From an uncultured bacterium (GTDB lineage Bacteria > Patescibacteriota > Minisyncoccia > Phycocordibacterales > CAIZIN01): 25,697 bases of DNA. This document shows, one piece after another, positions 13,970-21,258 of this stretch; positions within the stretch are counted from its first letter, which is position 1, and each line of letters starts with the position of its first letter. The stretch spans positions 1 through 25,697 of the forward strand of contig CAIZIN010000062.1 in NCBI GenBank assembly GCA_903933085.1, in the 5' to 3' direction. The translations under genes were made by a program, and so were the position numbers. The notes beneath the pieces were generated by a model that made no database searches, was not told the origin of the DNA, and was given only the letters and a program-made list of their open reading frames with translations.

Positions 13970-15127
13970 TTATTTTAAATATTTTTTATTCTTTAATCGA
14001 TCTGGTAACATACCCTCTTTGTCATATTTTTCATAGCCTTCACCATAACCCATCTCTTTCATTAATTTTGTTGGTGCATTGCGAAGCTTCATTGGTATTG
14101 GAAGATTTCCAAATTTCTCAACATCATTAAAAGCATTCCCTATTGCCTCATAAGCTCGTCTATCTTTTTTAGCCAAAGCCAAATACGCAACACCGTGTGC
14201 TAAATTTATTCTACATTCTGGCATACCAATAATTTCTACAGCTCTAAATACATCATTAGCAACAACAAGAGCTGTTGGTTGAGCCAGACCTATGTCTTCT
14301 GAGGCAAATATCACCATTCTTCTTGCGATAAATTTTGGATCTTCTCCTGCCATAAGCATACGTGCCAAATAATAAAGTGCAGAATCTGGATTGCTTGCTC
14401 TCATACTTTTTATGAAAGCACTGATGGTGTTGTAGTGTTCCTCGCCTTTTTTATCAAATCTTAAAAATCTATTTTGTACAGTATCTTTTAAATCTTCTAC
14501 TGTAATATCCTTTCCCTTTCCACCATAAAAATTATTCGCAGTATCAAGTGTTGTAATTAACATTCTAGCATCACCCCCAGCCATTTCGATGATCCATTCT
14601 TGAGCTTTTTTATCAAGTTTTATTTTCGCTTCCAAACCAGCTCGCTTAACTATCTTTTTCATATCATTCGGTTCAAGTGGAGAAAGTGTAAAGACTCGCA
14701 TTCTAGAAAGCAAAGCGCCAATAACTTCAAAACTTGGATTTTCTGTTGTAGCCCCAATTAAGGTTATGACTCCGCTTTCAACATATGGCAAGAGAAAATC
14801 TTGCTGAGCTTTATTAAAACGATGAATTTCATCCAAAAATAAAACCTTCGGTTTTGACGACAAAACACTTCTATCTTCCACAATCTGCCTTATATCATCT
14901 TTGCCTGCTGAGACAGCTGAAAGCTCAAAAAGTTGAGAATCCAAAGATTTTGCATATATACGAGCTAAAGTCGTTTTTCCCACCCCTGGTGGCCCCCATA
15001 GAATAAAAGAAAATAAGTGTTTTTCTTCAACGGCTTTTCGTAAAGGTTTCCCTTCGCCCACCAAGTGATCCTGCCCCACAAATTCCTTAAGGTTTTTAGG
15101 TCGTAATTTTGATGCTAGAGGTTCCAT
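13970..15127 (-). CDS. rarA: Replication-associated recombination protein A (RarA/MgsA)
   Basis: 385 aa AAA+ ATPase related to clamp loaders. The N terminus MEPLASKLRPKNLKEFVGQDHLVGEGKPLRK is typical. Walker A is GPPGVGKTTLA (about 45-55), Walker B is VLFLDEIHRFNKAQQDFLLP, sensor 1 is IGATTENPSFEV, and the C-terminal MgsA part has 'AISAFIKSMRASNPDSALYYLARML', 'SEDIGLAQPTAL' and 'PIPMKLRNAPTKLMKEMGYGEGYEKY'. It acts at stalled replication forks. Length and all motifs are normal for the family. The gene lies between a Cys-rich membrane protein and an HEXXH protein on the same strand. Confidence 0.95.
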   Translation of the reverse strand: MEPLASKLRPKNLKEFVGQDHLVGEGKPLRKAVEEKHLFSFILWGPPGVGKTTLARIYAKSLDSQLFELSAVSAGKDDIRQIVEDRSVLSSKPKVLFLDEIHRFNKAQQDFLLPYVESGVITLIGATTENPSFEVIGALLSRMRVFTLSPLEPNDMKKIVKRAGLEAKIKLDKKAQEWIIEMAGGDARMLITTLDTANNFYGGKGKDITVEDLKDTVQNRFLRFDKKGEEHYNTISAFIKSMRASNPDSALYYLARMLMAGEDPKFIARRMVIFASEDIGLAQPTALVVANDVFRAVEIIGMPECRINLAHGVAYLALAKKDRRAYEAIGNAFNDVEKFGNLPIPMKLRNAPTKLMKEMGYGEGYEKYDKEGMLPDRLKNKKYLK

Positions 15128-15170
15128 AACCCAATACTACTATCACATACAGTCCAACACAAATTTGACA

Positions 15171-16292
15171 CTATATTTCTTGAGGCAGTCTCTTTAAGAT
15201 AAACTGTTCAAAATTTCCATATTTAGCAATGCCATCTTTGGCATACTCTTCATATAATCTAAATAAAAGAATTTCAAATTCGTCTTTTTTGAACCTATCA
15301 AAATACTCTCGAGATTTATTCCTAAAATCTTCAACATTTTTTATATCCAAACTATCGCATCCTTTTCTCAAACTTTCATAAACTAATAATTTCTGAAACT
15401 CTACTTCATCGAGGTCCTTAATTTTGTTCGCAAAAACTTCATAGGTGTCAGGCCTACCGCCTTGCTGGAAAATGTTGTTATATGTTCTTATTAATTCTTC
15501 GCATAACAAGCTGTAATAATAATCTCCGTAATCTAATTTCAATCTTCCGTTCACCATTTCTGATATTTTGTTTTTTTGATCTTCAGAAAGAACTTCACCC
15601 AACTTATCTGCAATAGGATTTATTACTGAATGTAGAAATTCATGTTCGAAGTTGTGAGGATTATCGATATGAGACTGAATAATTAGTTCTTGATTTATTG
15701 ACCTAGCCCTACCAGATTTGGGCCCTACCAAAAAATCTGTAGGTAAAATAGTTATCTGTTTAATATTCGTAGTGGAAACACTCGGCTTATAAAAATCAAT
15801 TATTTTTGAAATTATCTCCTTATAGTATTCAATTTTTTCTTTTTTTCTTTGTATGTCAGACTCAATATACTTTGCAAAACTTTGTTTAAGATAATCAGGT
15901 AAAGAATTTTTCATTGAAATCAAAATTTCAGTTATCCAATCTATGAATGTCTCTGGGTCAGATACTCTACCTCTCTTATAAGTCGTAAGATAATCAATTA
16001 AAAATCTCCTACTTTCTGGATTATTAAAACCTAAAGACACAACAAAGGCAGCTTCCTCATTTGCACCACTTATAAATTTAGCAATTTCAGGTTCTATAGG
16101 GTTTTCTTTAAAATATTGATTTATTTCACCAACCAGAGGATGATCTTCTTCACTGGCTCCCCATTCTGGATTTGAACCTTTAAGAATAATGGATAGCAAT
16201 CTAACCCCTTCTTCTTCACGTACAACAAATTCTGGGATTTTCATTACTTCTAAATTTTTGACTTCTAGTGCACCCAACTGTTTTGGTTCCAT
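15171..16292 (-). CDS. Hypothetical protein with HEXXH metalloprotease motif
   Basis: 373 aa, no signal peptide or membrane helix. The centre reads PHNFEHEFLHSVINPIADKL, with HEFLH at 217-221, a gluzincin-type zinc site. A possible third ligand is in EELIRTYNNIF (about 265-275), some 45 residues later. The pattern 'HEF.HS..NP' followed by 'EE..R..' recalls DUF4932-type putative peptidases, from memory and with low confidence. The N-terminal 160 residues are helical and charged, with an apparent coiled region at 146-162 (KYIESDIQRKKEKIEYYKEI). The protein appears cytosolic. It shares the opening MEP with the next downstream gene, rarA, but is not otherwise similar. Neighbours give no clear role. 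Confidence 0.65.
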   Translation of the reverse strand: MEPKQLGALEVKNLEVMKIPEFVVREEEGVRLLSIILKGSNPEWGASEEDHPLVGEINQYFKENPIEPEIAKFISGANEEAAFVVSLGFNNPESRRFLIDYLTTYKRGRVSDPETFIDWITEILISMKNSLPDYLKQSFAKYIESDIQRKKEKIEYYKEIISKIIDFYKPSVSTTNIKQITILPTDFLVGPKSGRARSINQELIIQSHIDNPHNFEHEFLHSVINPIADKLGEVLSEDQKNKISEMVNGRLKLDYGDYYYSLLCEELIRTYNNIFQQGGRPDTYEVFANKIKDLDEVEFQKLLVYESLRKGCDSLDIKNVEDFRNKSREYFDRFKKDEFEILLFRLYEEYAKDGIAKYGNFEQFILKRLPQEI

Positions 16293-16330
16293 ATTATGCT
16301 AATTTTTGTTATGTATTATGGGTCATATGT

Positions 16331-17197
16331 TTATACTAAGTAAATCTCCTGCCCCCACTCACCAACCCCTAAAGATTCAGCTTCGCCACGAATAATTTTT
16401 TCAAATGGAGCACAACCAAAACATCCTTCTTCTCCGCGAGGACAAACAAAAACTTTTTCTGCTCCAACTCGCAAAGCAAGTGTGCGCGCATCGGAAACTG
16501 CTTTAGCAACTTTAAATACCTTATCATAAGACTCTTGCAAGCTTGGCAAAGAAACTTCCTTTGGTTCATTATCAGAATCTAAATACCAATATGACGCACC
16601 TGAAACTTTTCTTTTTTGCAAATTATTTAAAAGCAATTGATATATAGGTAACTGAAGAGATTCACCACTTTCCTCATGCTTACCTGTTTTAAAATCTAGA
16701 ATATGAATACTGTCGTCTTCCTCTTTATACTGAAGCCAGTCGATTCTTCCACATAAAATAATATTATCTTTTTCTGACAAGTAAAAATTTGGTAGCATTC
16801 CATTTGCGCCTTCTTTAATTTTTACAATTTTTTCTTTAAGTGGCCCAGGATTTTCCATCACCCTTTTAATCATTTCTATTCCTCGAGCCTTAGCTAAAGA
16901 TTCCTCATCCTCTGATTTGAATCCTCCTTTCTTTCCGTGAAATTTTTCCCAAGCTTTTTCGAATCTTTCTAAAAGTAATTCAGGGTTCTCGAATCGTGTT
17001 TCTGAAGAATATTCTGCCAAACCTTCTACAACTTCATGCACAGCTGAACCGAGAGAAAGCGGAGGTGCCACCAAATTTATTTTCTTTCCAGTTTTTGGGT
17101 TTTTATAAACATTGTGTAAATAATAAAGACGAGGGCATTTTATAAAATCCCCCATCGAAGAATGTGAAACCCAAACTGCAGAATATTTGTCGGCCAT
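16331..17197 (-). CDS. PD-(D/E)XK nuclease, RecB/AddB/Cas4-like, probable Fe-S protein
   Basis: 288 aa. Motifs in order: SSMGDFIKCPRLYYL (C21), GSAVHEVVEG (H54), GRIDWLQ (D153), ILDFKTGK (D168, K170) and LQLPIYQLLL. This is the PDDEXK_1 layout of RecB-type nucleases. One N-terminal Cys (21) plus three near the end (252, 259, 262; C-X6-C-X2-C) resemble the four cysteines that hold a 4Fe-4S cluster in AddB and Cas4. No helicase domain and no cas genes are present, so this is a stand-alone exonuclease that could act in recombination or repair with recG and recQ nearby. An extended -10 (TGT-TATAAT) lies 8 nt before the ATG. Confidence 0.88.
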   Translation of the reverse strand: MADKYSAVWVSHSSMGDFIKCPRLYYLHNVYKNPKTGKKINLVAPPLSLGSAVHEVVEGLAEYSSETRFENPELLLERFEKAWEKFHGKKGGFKSEDEESLAKARGIEMIKRVMENPGPLKEKIVKIKEGANGMLPNFYLSEKDNIILCGRIDWLQYKEEDDSIHILDFKTGKHEESGESLQLPIYQLLLNNLQKRKVSGASYWYLDSDNEPKEVSLPSLQESYDKVFKVAKAVSDARTLALRVGAEKVFVCPRGEEGCFGCAPFEKIIRGEAESLGVGEWGQEIYLV

Positions 17198-17205
17198 ATA
17201 AAAAG

Positions 17206-17214
17206 ATTATAACA
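17206..17214 (-). promoter_or_regulatory. Extended -10 promoter of the PD-(D/E)XK nuclease
   Basis: TGT-TATAAT on the minus strand, 8 nt before ATG 17197. No ribosome binding site fits between the box and the start codon. Confidence 0.55.
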
Positions 17215-17495
17215 AATTTATATAGGAAAACTAATTTAAAGAGACGGAGGGAGTTTCTGTCATTACATGACCAGTACACTTTTCGTATCGTACTCGCTTC
17301 GCTCCGTGCGATATACTCAAAGTCTTGACCGATTTTTCTTATGACTGAAAGGAATTAGTACCACTCCCGGGTATCAACAGCTGTTGAAAAATGGAAATAC
17401 TCTTGTGGTGCAGAATCCCTCACGCAAGCTCTACACAGAGCTTGCTCGTCTCCGCAAAATAATAATCCCAAGAATTTCTCGGGATTATTATTTTG
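17215..17495. other. Gene-free region with tRNA-derived fragment and palindromes
   Basis: No convincing gene. It holds GAGACGGAGGGA (17241-17252), a copy of the acceptor/T-arm end of the nearby tRNA-Ser (17498-17509). A 14-nt perfect palindrome TCAACAGCTGTTGA lies at 17374-17387, and a 9-bp hairpin GCAAGCTCT/AGAGCTTGC at 17424-17445. The left arm of a 23-bp inverted repeat reaches into the tRNA. Confidence 0.5.
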
Positions 17496-17503
17496 CGGAG
17501 ACG
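17447..17503 (-). terminator. 23-bp perfect inverted repeat overlapping the tRNA-Ser 3' end
   Basis: Positions 17447-17469 are the exact reverse complement of 17481-17503, with an 11-nt loop. The right arm contains the last 8 bases of tRNA-Ser (CGTCTCCG on the minus strand). The A/T-rich middle could make it a terminator for the tRNA, but pairing through the acceptor strand is unusual. Confidence 0.6.
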
Positions 17504-17584
17504 GAGGGATTCGAACCCTCGAGGGGATTTGACTCCCCTACAACTTTAGCAAAGTTGCTTATTCAACCGCTCTAACACGTCTCC
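17496..17584 (-). tRNA. tRNA-Ser (anticodon GCU)
   Basis: 89 nt on the minus strand. Acceptor stem GGAGACG/CGTCTCC with G73, D arm with GCGGTTGAA, anticodon stem CAACT/AGTTG and loop TTGCTAA (anticodon GCU, reads AGY). The long variable arm (AGGGGAGTCAAATCCCCT) is typical of serine tRNAs, and the T arm is GAGGG-TTCGAAT-CCCTC. The 3' CCA is not encoded. Confidence 0.95.
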
Positions 17585-17609
17585 AAATATTAATAGCTAA
17601 CACCTGTCC

Positions 17610-17763
17610 TGTTGTCATTCCTGCGAAGGTGAGCTTGGGATGGGACCCAAGCGCAAGACTTTGAGCATTTTGTATTCAAAAAGCAAAAAGTGTACAGTGC
17701 CTGTAAGGCAGGAATCCAGTCTGAAATTCAGAACCTGGATTCCCGCATTCGCGAGGACGACAA
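17610..17763. repeat. Composite dispersed repeat, copy 3 (inverted)
   Basis: It opens with TTGTCATTCCTGCGAAGGTGAG, has the hairpin CTTGGG-ATGGGA-CCCAAG (17634-17651, the reverse complement of the TCCCAT-loop hairpin), then GCAGGAATCCAG, TTCAGAACCTGGATTCCCG and CGCGAGGACGACAA. Outer ends are inverted (TTGTC/GACAA). It resembles the nested repeat at 23948-24015 with a long insertion in the first arm. The remaining bases up to 17860 hold nothing I recognise. Confidence 0.6.
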
Positions 17764-17861
17764 TACAGGGATTAAACTAATTACGTAGCAAATGTAGCAT
17801 ATATTTTATAAATTTGAAATCATTTCAATTTACAAATTTTTATACTTATTACCACAAAAGC

Positions 17862-17891
17862 TTGATTCTGTGTTATTATGGCATTTATAGT
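17862..17891 (+). promoter_or_regulatory. Promoter of the SWIB gene
   Basis: TTGATT (17862-17867), 18-nt spacer, TATAGT (17886-17891). The expected start leaves a leader of about 14 nt before ATG 17912, without a clear Shine-Dalgarno sequence. Confidence 0.5.
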
Positions 17892-17911
17892 AACAATTAA
17901 CGTAAATTTAT

Positions 17912-18166
17912 ATGCCAAAAGCAACTTCGGCTTTTATGAAGCCAATGAAAATAAGTGAGGAACTTAGTGAAGTAGTCGGTAAAGGTCCAATGCCAAGATC
18001 AGAAGTCGTAAAGGCCCTATGGGTATATATCAAGAAGAACAATCTTCAAGATCCAGAAAAGAAGCGAAACATCGTAGCTGACGAAGCCCTAAAGAAAGTT
18101 TTCGGAGGTAAAAAGGTTGTTGATATGTTTGAAATGACAAAATTGGTTTCAAAGCATCTTTCATAG
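17912..18166 (+). CDS. SWIB/MDM2 domain protein
   Basis: 84 aa, one domain. MKPMKISEELSEVVGKGPMPRSEVVKALWVYIKKNNLQDPEKKRNIVADEALKKVFGGKKVVDMFEMTKLVSKHL follows the SWIB/MDM2 fold from end to end, with the conserved 'lWxYIKxnnLqdp.....I..D..L..vf' core. In eukaryotes this domain belongs to SWI/SNF subunits; small stand-alone versions occur in Chlamydiae and some other bacteria, sometimes next to topoisomerase. The role here is unknown but chromatin or DNA related activity is plausible, given the basic N terminus. It has its own promoter and a very strong terminator, so it is a single-gene unit. Confidence 0.92.
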   Translation: MPKATSAFMKPMKISEELSEVVGKGPMPRSEVVKALWVYIKKNNLQDPEKKRNIVADEALKKVFGGKKVVDMFEMTKLVSKHLS

Positions 18167-18181
18167 TCTGAAAATAAACAA

Positions 18182-18218
18182 AAACAATAAAACCGGCGAT
18201 GAGCCGGTTTTATTGTTT
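18182..18218 (+). terminator. Rho-independent terminator of the SWIB gene
   Basis: A perfect 16-bp stem (18182-18197 with 18203-18218), GC-rich at the top (CCGGC/GCCGG), 5-nt loop GATGA, with A and T tracts on the two sides. It also serves the convergent gene that stops at 18255. Confidence 0.9.
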
Positions 18219-18254
18219 GTCTTGAGAATGTGTTAAATTATAACAATTTAATGA

Positions 18255-18713
18255 TTATATATCTGATTTAAACAAAGATTTAAAGTGTTTGTCATACCAA
18301 CTTACAAAACTACCCGTAGTAGAGTTGTCAGCATTTCCACTTTGTACAGAAATTAAATGCTCACCTATTGTATAAATATACTGATTTGATTCCTGAAGAT
18401 AACTCACGTATTTACCATTAATTCCAATCTTTGCTGGATTATGATCGATAATCCAATCCTCCTCGGCCTTTCGTGCTTCATTTTCATTCTCAAATGTTGC
18501 TATATCAACAGAAAAAGAATAATCATAACGCGAGTATGCCTGAGCCTTTTCAGCAATTGGCTGGTTTATATTATTCTTCCAATGCCAATCGGGCGAACTC
18601 AAACGACTATCCAATGTTTTTGTGTATAAATTTTTATCAGAAATATTCTGATAAACAAAATACCCTCCCGCTCCTAATAAAATAATCACAATTAAGATTA
18701 ATACTTTTTTCAT
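18255..18713 (-). CDS. Hypothetical membrane-anchored protein
   Basis: 152 aa. One N-terminal helix (VLILIVIILLGAGGYFVY) with a positive start MKK and then a soluble outer domain. No lipobox Cys, so the helix is probably an uncleaved anchor. The domain contains 'YSFSVDIATFENENEARKAEEDWI' and 'YVSYLQESNQYIYTIGEHLISVQSG', an alternating alpha/beta pattern like small SPOR- or sporulation-type folds, but I do not recognise a family. An ATG five codons upstream is rejected because it would overlap a TATAAT box (18725-18720) that lies 6 nt before the chosen ATG. It converges on the SWIB gene with a shared terminator. Confidence 0.75.
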   Translation of the reverse strand: MKKVLILIVIILLGAGGYFVYQNISDKNLYTKTLDSRLSSPDWHWKNNINQPIAEKAQAYSRYDYSFSVDIATFENENEARKAEEDWIIDHNPAKIGINGKYVSYLQESNQYIYTIGEHLISVQSGNADNSTTGSFVSWYDKHFKSLFKSDI

Positions 18714-18795
18714 ATAATAATTATACATTTTTATATTTTTAAAACTACCCCTTTATAAATTCTCAATATTAGGTTAATATATGAATCGTGCTATT

Positions 18796-18882
18796 GGAGG
18801 GATGGATGAGTGGTTTAAATCAACGGTTTACTAAACCGTCGGTCCTTAATTGGTCCCGCGAGTTCGAATCTCGCTCCCTCCG
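18796..18882 (+). tRNA. tRNA-Ser-like, anticodon reads ACU
   Basis: 87 nt. Acceptor GGAGGGA/TCCCTCC with G73, D arm GAT...ATC, anticodon stem ACGGT/ACCGT, and loop TTACTAA, giving anticodon ACU at 18830-18832. There is a long variable arm (about 18 nt) and T arm GCGAG-TTCGAAT-CTCGC. Size and variable arm are those of a serine tRNA. An A at position 34 in the AGY/AGR box is very rare, since inosine would misread AGA. The CCA end is not encoded. The gene is certain as a tRNA structure; its decoding is not. Confidence 0.85.
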
Positions 18883-18890
18883 CAAAATAA

Positions 18891-18934
18891 AAAAATACAT
18901 CACCTGGATTGCCAATCAGGTCACAAGTATTTTT
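18891..18934 (+). terminator. Terminator after tRNA-Ser (ACU)
   Basis: AAAAATAC (18891-18898) pairs with GTATTTTT (18927-18934) around an inner hairpin ACCTG-ATT/AAT-CAGGT with one bulged G. The T tract closes the stem. Confidence 0.6.
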
Positions 18935-19018
18935 CTGCTGAAAAATCTTCTGACCACGACTTGCACCGTTGTGCTCCGCCCTTGCAGTCGGGTCCCATCC
19001 CGACTTCACAGCAATGAT
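18929..19018 (+). repeat. Dispersed hairpin repeat with TCCCAT loop, copy 2
   Basis: Small hairpin ATTTTTC/GAAAAAT (18929-18946), then GACCACGACTTGCACC, then AGTCGGG-TCCCAT-CCCGACT (18986-19005, 7-bp stem) and TTCACAGCAATGATAA. The order of parts is the same as at 5203-5313. It lies between the tRNA terminator and the recQ stop codon. Confidence 0.65.
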
Positions 19019-19052
19019 AATACTAGTGAAATTATAAGATATTAAAAAACTA

Positions 19053-20549
19053 TTACTTATACCCTCTTATCACCTCCATGAATTTCTCTCCAAATTTCTT
19101 TAATTTCTGATCCCCTACTCCGTTAATCTTTAGAAAATCATCTGAAGTTTTTGGCAAGTGAGAAGCCATTTCACGAAGTGCTTTATCACCAAAAACAATA
19201 TAAGGTGGAACTCTTAATCTTTTGGCTTCTTTTGTTCTAACTTCTCTTAATTTTTCAAAAAGATTTTCATCACATTTTTTACCACCAACCAATGATTGAA
19301 TACTTTTTCGCTTAACAACCTTATTGCTCACCTTGGGAATTATTGTATTAATCTCAAGCGGAACACGCTCCACACATCCATCACAATTACCACAATTTTT
19401 CTGTTCACAAACTTCATTAAAATATCGAAGTAAAAATCTCCGACGACAGCCATTTAAGTCTCCATATCTCAAAACCTGCCCTAGATTTTCTTCTGATTTT
19501 TTCTTTTCTTCTGGATTTGTCATATTGCGAATAAAAAAATCATGTTTAAATTTATCAGCATATGAAAAAAGCAAAACACATCTTGCAGGCAAACCATCAC
19601 GACCTGCTCGACCCGTCTCTTGATAATACCCTTCTACAGATTTCGGAAGACTATGATGAATAACCAACCGTACGTCTGGCTTATCAATTCCCATACCAAA
19701 TGCAATAGTGGCAACCATTATATTTACTTTATCACGAATAAATTTCTCTTGATTTTCTTTTCGCTTTTCAGCATCTAAACCCGCATGATACGGAAGTGCT
19801 TTAAATCCATATATTTTTAAATTTTCGACTAATTTCTCTGTATCATTTCTAGAAAAACAATAAATAATCACGCTTTCATCCTTATAACTATTCAATAAAG
19901 AAACAATTGTTTTAAGAGATTCTTTTTTAGGCAAAACTTCATAGCTCAAATTTGGTCGATTGAAACTAGAAATATAAACTTTCGCACTTCCTAGATTAAG
20001 CTGCCGAACAATATCCTCACGAACTTTTTCTGTTGCTGTGGCAGTAAGAGCAATAATTGGAATAGACGGAAATTTATCCCTCAAAATTTTTAGATTTCTA
20101 TAATCAGGCCTGAAATCATGCCCCCATTCAGAAATACAATGGGCTTCATCAATAGCGATTAGGCTTATATTTAAACTGTTTAAAAAATTATCAAAACCCT
20201 GAACACTAAGCCTTTCCGGAGCGATGTATAAAATTTTCAACTTACCTGTTTTGGCTTTAATCATAATATCAGTAACTTCTTCTTGAGTAAGAGTGCTATT
20301 TATAAAATCAGCCGTAACACCATTTGCCTTTAGAGCATCAACTTGATCTTTCATCAATGAAATTAGAGGAGAAATTACAACAGCAACTCCTTCTGCCATT
20401 AAAGCAGGAAGTTGAAAACAGAGAGATTTTCCTCCTCCTGTCGGCATCAAAACTACACAATCACCCCCTTTAAGTACACGAGTAATTATCTCCTCCTGGA
20501 GAGGTCTAAATTCTTCATATCCAAAATATTTTTTAAGAGTGTCTAGCAT
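19053..20549 (-). CDS. recQ: ATP-dependent DNA helicase RecQ
   Basis: 498 aa. Superfamily 2 motifs: FRPLQEEII, Walker A MPTGGGKS (35-42), DEAH box AIDEAHCISEWGHDFRP (about 134), TATATEKV, and motif VI YYQETGRAGRDGLPA. The zinc-binding region follows with four Cys residues (GCRRRFLLRYFNEVCEQKNCGNCDGC). The C terminus is an HRDC domain ('NLFEKLREVRTKEAKRLRVPPYIVFGDKALREMA'). The protein is about 100 residues shorter than the E. coli form because the RQC winged helix between the zinc site and HRDC is replaced by a short linker (PLEINTIIPKVSNKVVKRKS). It unwinds 3'-tailed DNA in repair and recombination. A TATAAT lies 11 nt before the ATG. Confidence 0.95.
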   Translation of the reverse strand: MLDTLKKYFGYEEFRPLQEEIITRVLKGGDCVVLMPTGGGKSLCFQLPALMAEGVAVVISPLISLMKDQVDALKANGVTADFINSTLTQEEVTDIMIKAKTGKLKILYIAPERLSVQGFDNFLNSLNISLIAIDEAHCISEWGHDFRPDYRNLKILRDKFPSIPIIALTATATEKVREDIVRQLNLGSAKVYISSFNRPNLSYEVLPKKESLKTIVSLLNSYKDESVIIYCFSRNDTEKLVENLKIYGFKALPYHAGLDAEKRKENQEKFIRDKVNIMVATIAFGMGIDKPDVRLVIHHSLPKSVEGYYQETGRAGRDGLPARCVLLFSYADKFKHDFFIRNMTNPEEKKKSEENLGQVLRYGDLNGCRRRFLLRYFNEVCEQKNCGNCDGCVERVPLEINTIIPKVSNKVVKRKSIQSLVGGKKCDENLFEKLREVRTKEAKRLRVPPYIVFGDKALREMASHLPKTSDDFLKINGVGDQKLKKFGEKFMEVIRGYK

Positions 20550-20634
20550 ACTTACATGGGATTATATTAGATAAGTAAAATTAAAGCGAATAATTAAATT
20601 GTAAATTATTACATGAATTATTTTAAAAAATATG

Positions 20635-20641
20635 TCATAAT
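20635..20641 (+). promoter_or_regulatory. Extended -10 (TGT-CATAAT) before the small membrane gene
   Basis: The plus strand reads ATGTCATAATAGCTTC directly before the ATG at 20648. The CATAAT box with a TGn element ends 6 nt before the start codon, so a leaderless mRNA is expected. Confidence 0.5.
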
Positions 20642-20647
20642 AGCTTC

Positions 20648-21010
20648 ATGAGTAAAGAAAAAATTTCGCACCTTATTTTAAAAATCGCAGTCGTCTTCCC
20701 GCTTGTGTATATGGCTTGGGGTTCATATTTAAGACCAAAAGTATTTTCTGTCTATGTTCCAACTTTTTTAACACAATTTATTTCTTCAAGTGTTTTATTG
20801 TGGATAATCTCAACTCTATTTGTGGTCATCGCAGCATTTATACTTTTTGAAAAAAGACCTTTTGTTCCACCTTTAATAGTTTCTATATACTTTGCTATTA
20901 TTGTTTTACTGAACGCTCACTGGGGTACACCGTCTTTTGATTTTTACTACAAAGATATTGCTATTGCTTTAACAGCACTAGCATTAGCGGTGAAAAGCAA
21001 AACACTCTAG
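20648..21010 (+). CDS. Small polytopic membrane protein, perhaps DoxX-like
   Basis: 120 aa with four predicted helices: about 8-25 (LILKIAVVFPLVYMAWGS), 43-65 (FISSSVLLWIISTLFVVIAAFIL), 73-90 (PPLIVSIYFAIIVLLNA) and 102-117 (KDIAIALTALALAV). The four-helix layout and the end 'FDFYYKDIAIALTALAL' recall DoxX-type proteins, but the similarity is weak. Many CPR genomes have small membrane proteins of this sort, with no known function. It is divergent from recQ and stands alone before a large palindromic gap and recG. Confidence 0.65.
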   Translation: MSKEKISHLILKIAVVFPLVYMAWGSYLRPKVFSVYVPTFLTQFISSSVLLWIISTLFVVIAAFILFEKRPFVPPLIVSIYFAIIVLLNAHWGTPSFDFYYKDIAIALTALALAVKSKTL

Positions 21011-21060
21011 AATCGTTCTAGATGTTGTAATTGTTATAAGTGTTCTAGGTGTTTAAATTC

Positions 21061-21238
21061 GAAGCACGAAATCCGAAATTCGAAACAAATCCAAAAAATT
21101 AAATTCGAAATATTAAACGGATACATATAATTAACTGGTAAACATTTCTTGCGATAGCAGAAAATGTTTACCAGCGCATTGTTTTGTATTTTTGAATTTA
21201 GTATTTGTTTCGGATTTCGTGCTTCGGATTTCGTGCTT
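21061..21238. repeat. Large nested palindrome (MITE-like)
   Basis: The outer arms are inverted: GAAGCACGAAATCCGAAATT (from 21061, ending GAAACAAAT at 21090) against 21203-21238, which carries CGGATTTCGTGCTT twice in tandem (21211-21224 and 21225-21238). Inside is a hairpin at 21135-21174: CTGGTAAACATTT pairs with AAATGTTTACCAG around a short inner TGC/GCA stem. No coding capacity. It looks like a non-autonomous element or the remnant of one. It fills the gap between the small membrane gene and recG. Confidence 0.7.
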
Positions 21239-21258
21239 TTTTGGTAAGCAGATAGTAG

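Noticed and set aside
17374..17387. Operator (14-nt palindrome TCAACAGCTGTTGA)
   Set aside because: It is about 180 bp from the nearest start codon, on no visible promoter, and single-copy, so function cannot be supported.
18788..19045. Reading frames across tRNA-Ser and its terminator
   Set aside because: The frames lie over a clear tRNA and a repeat, so they are not genes.
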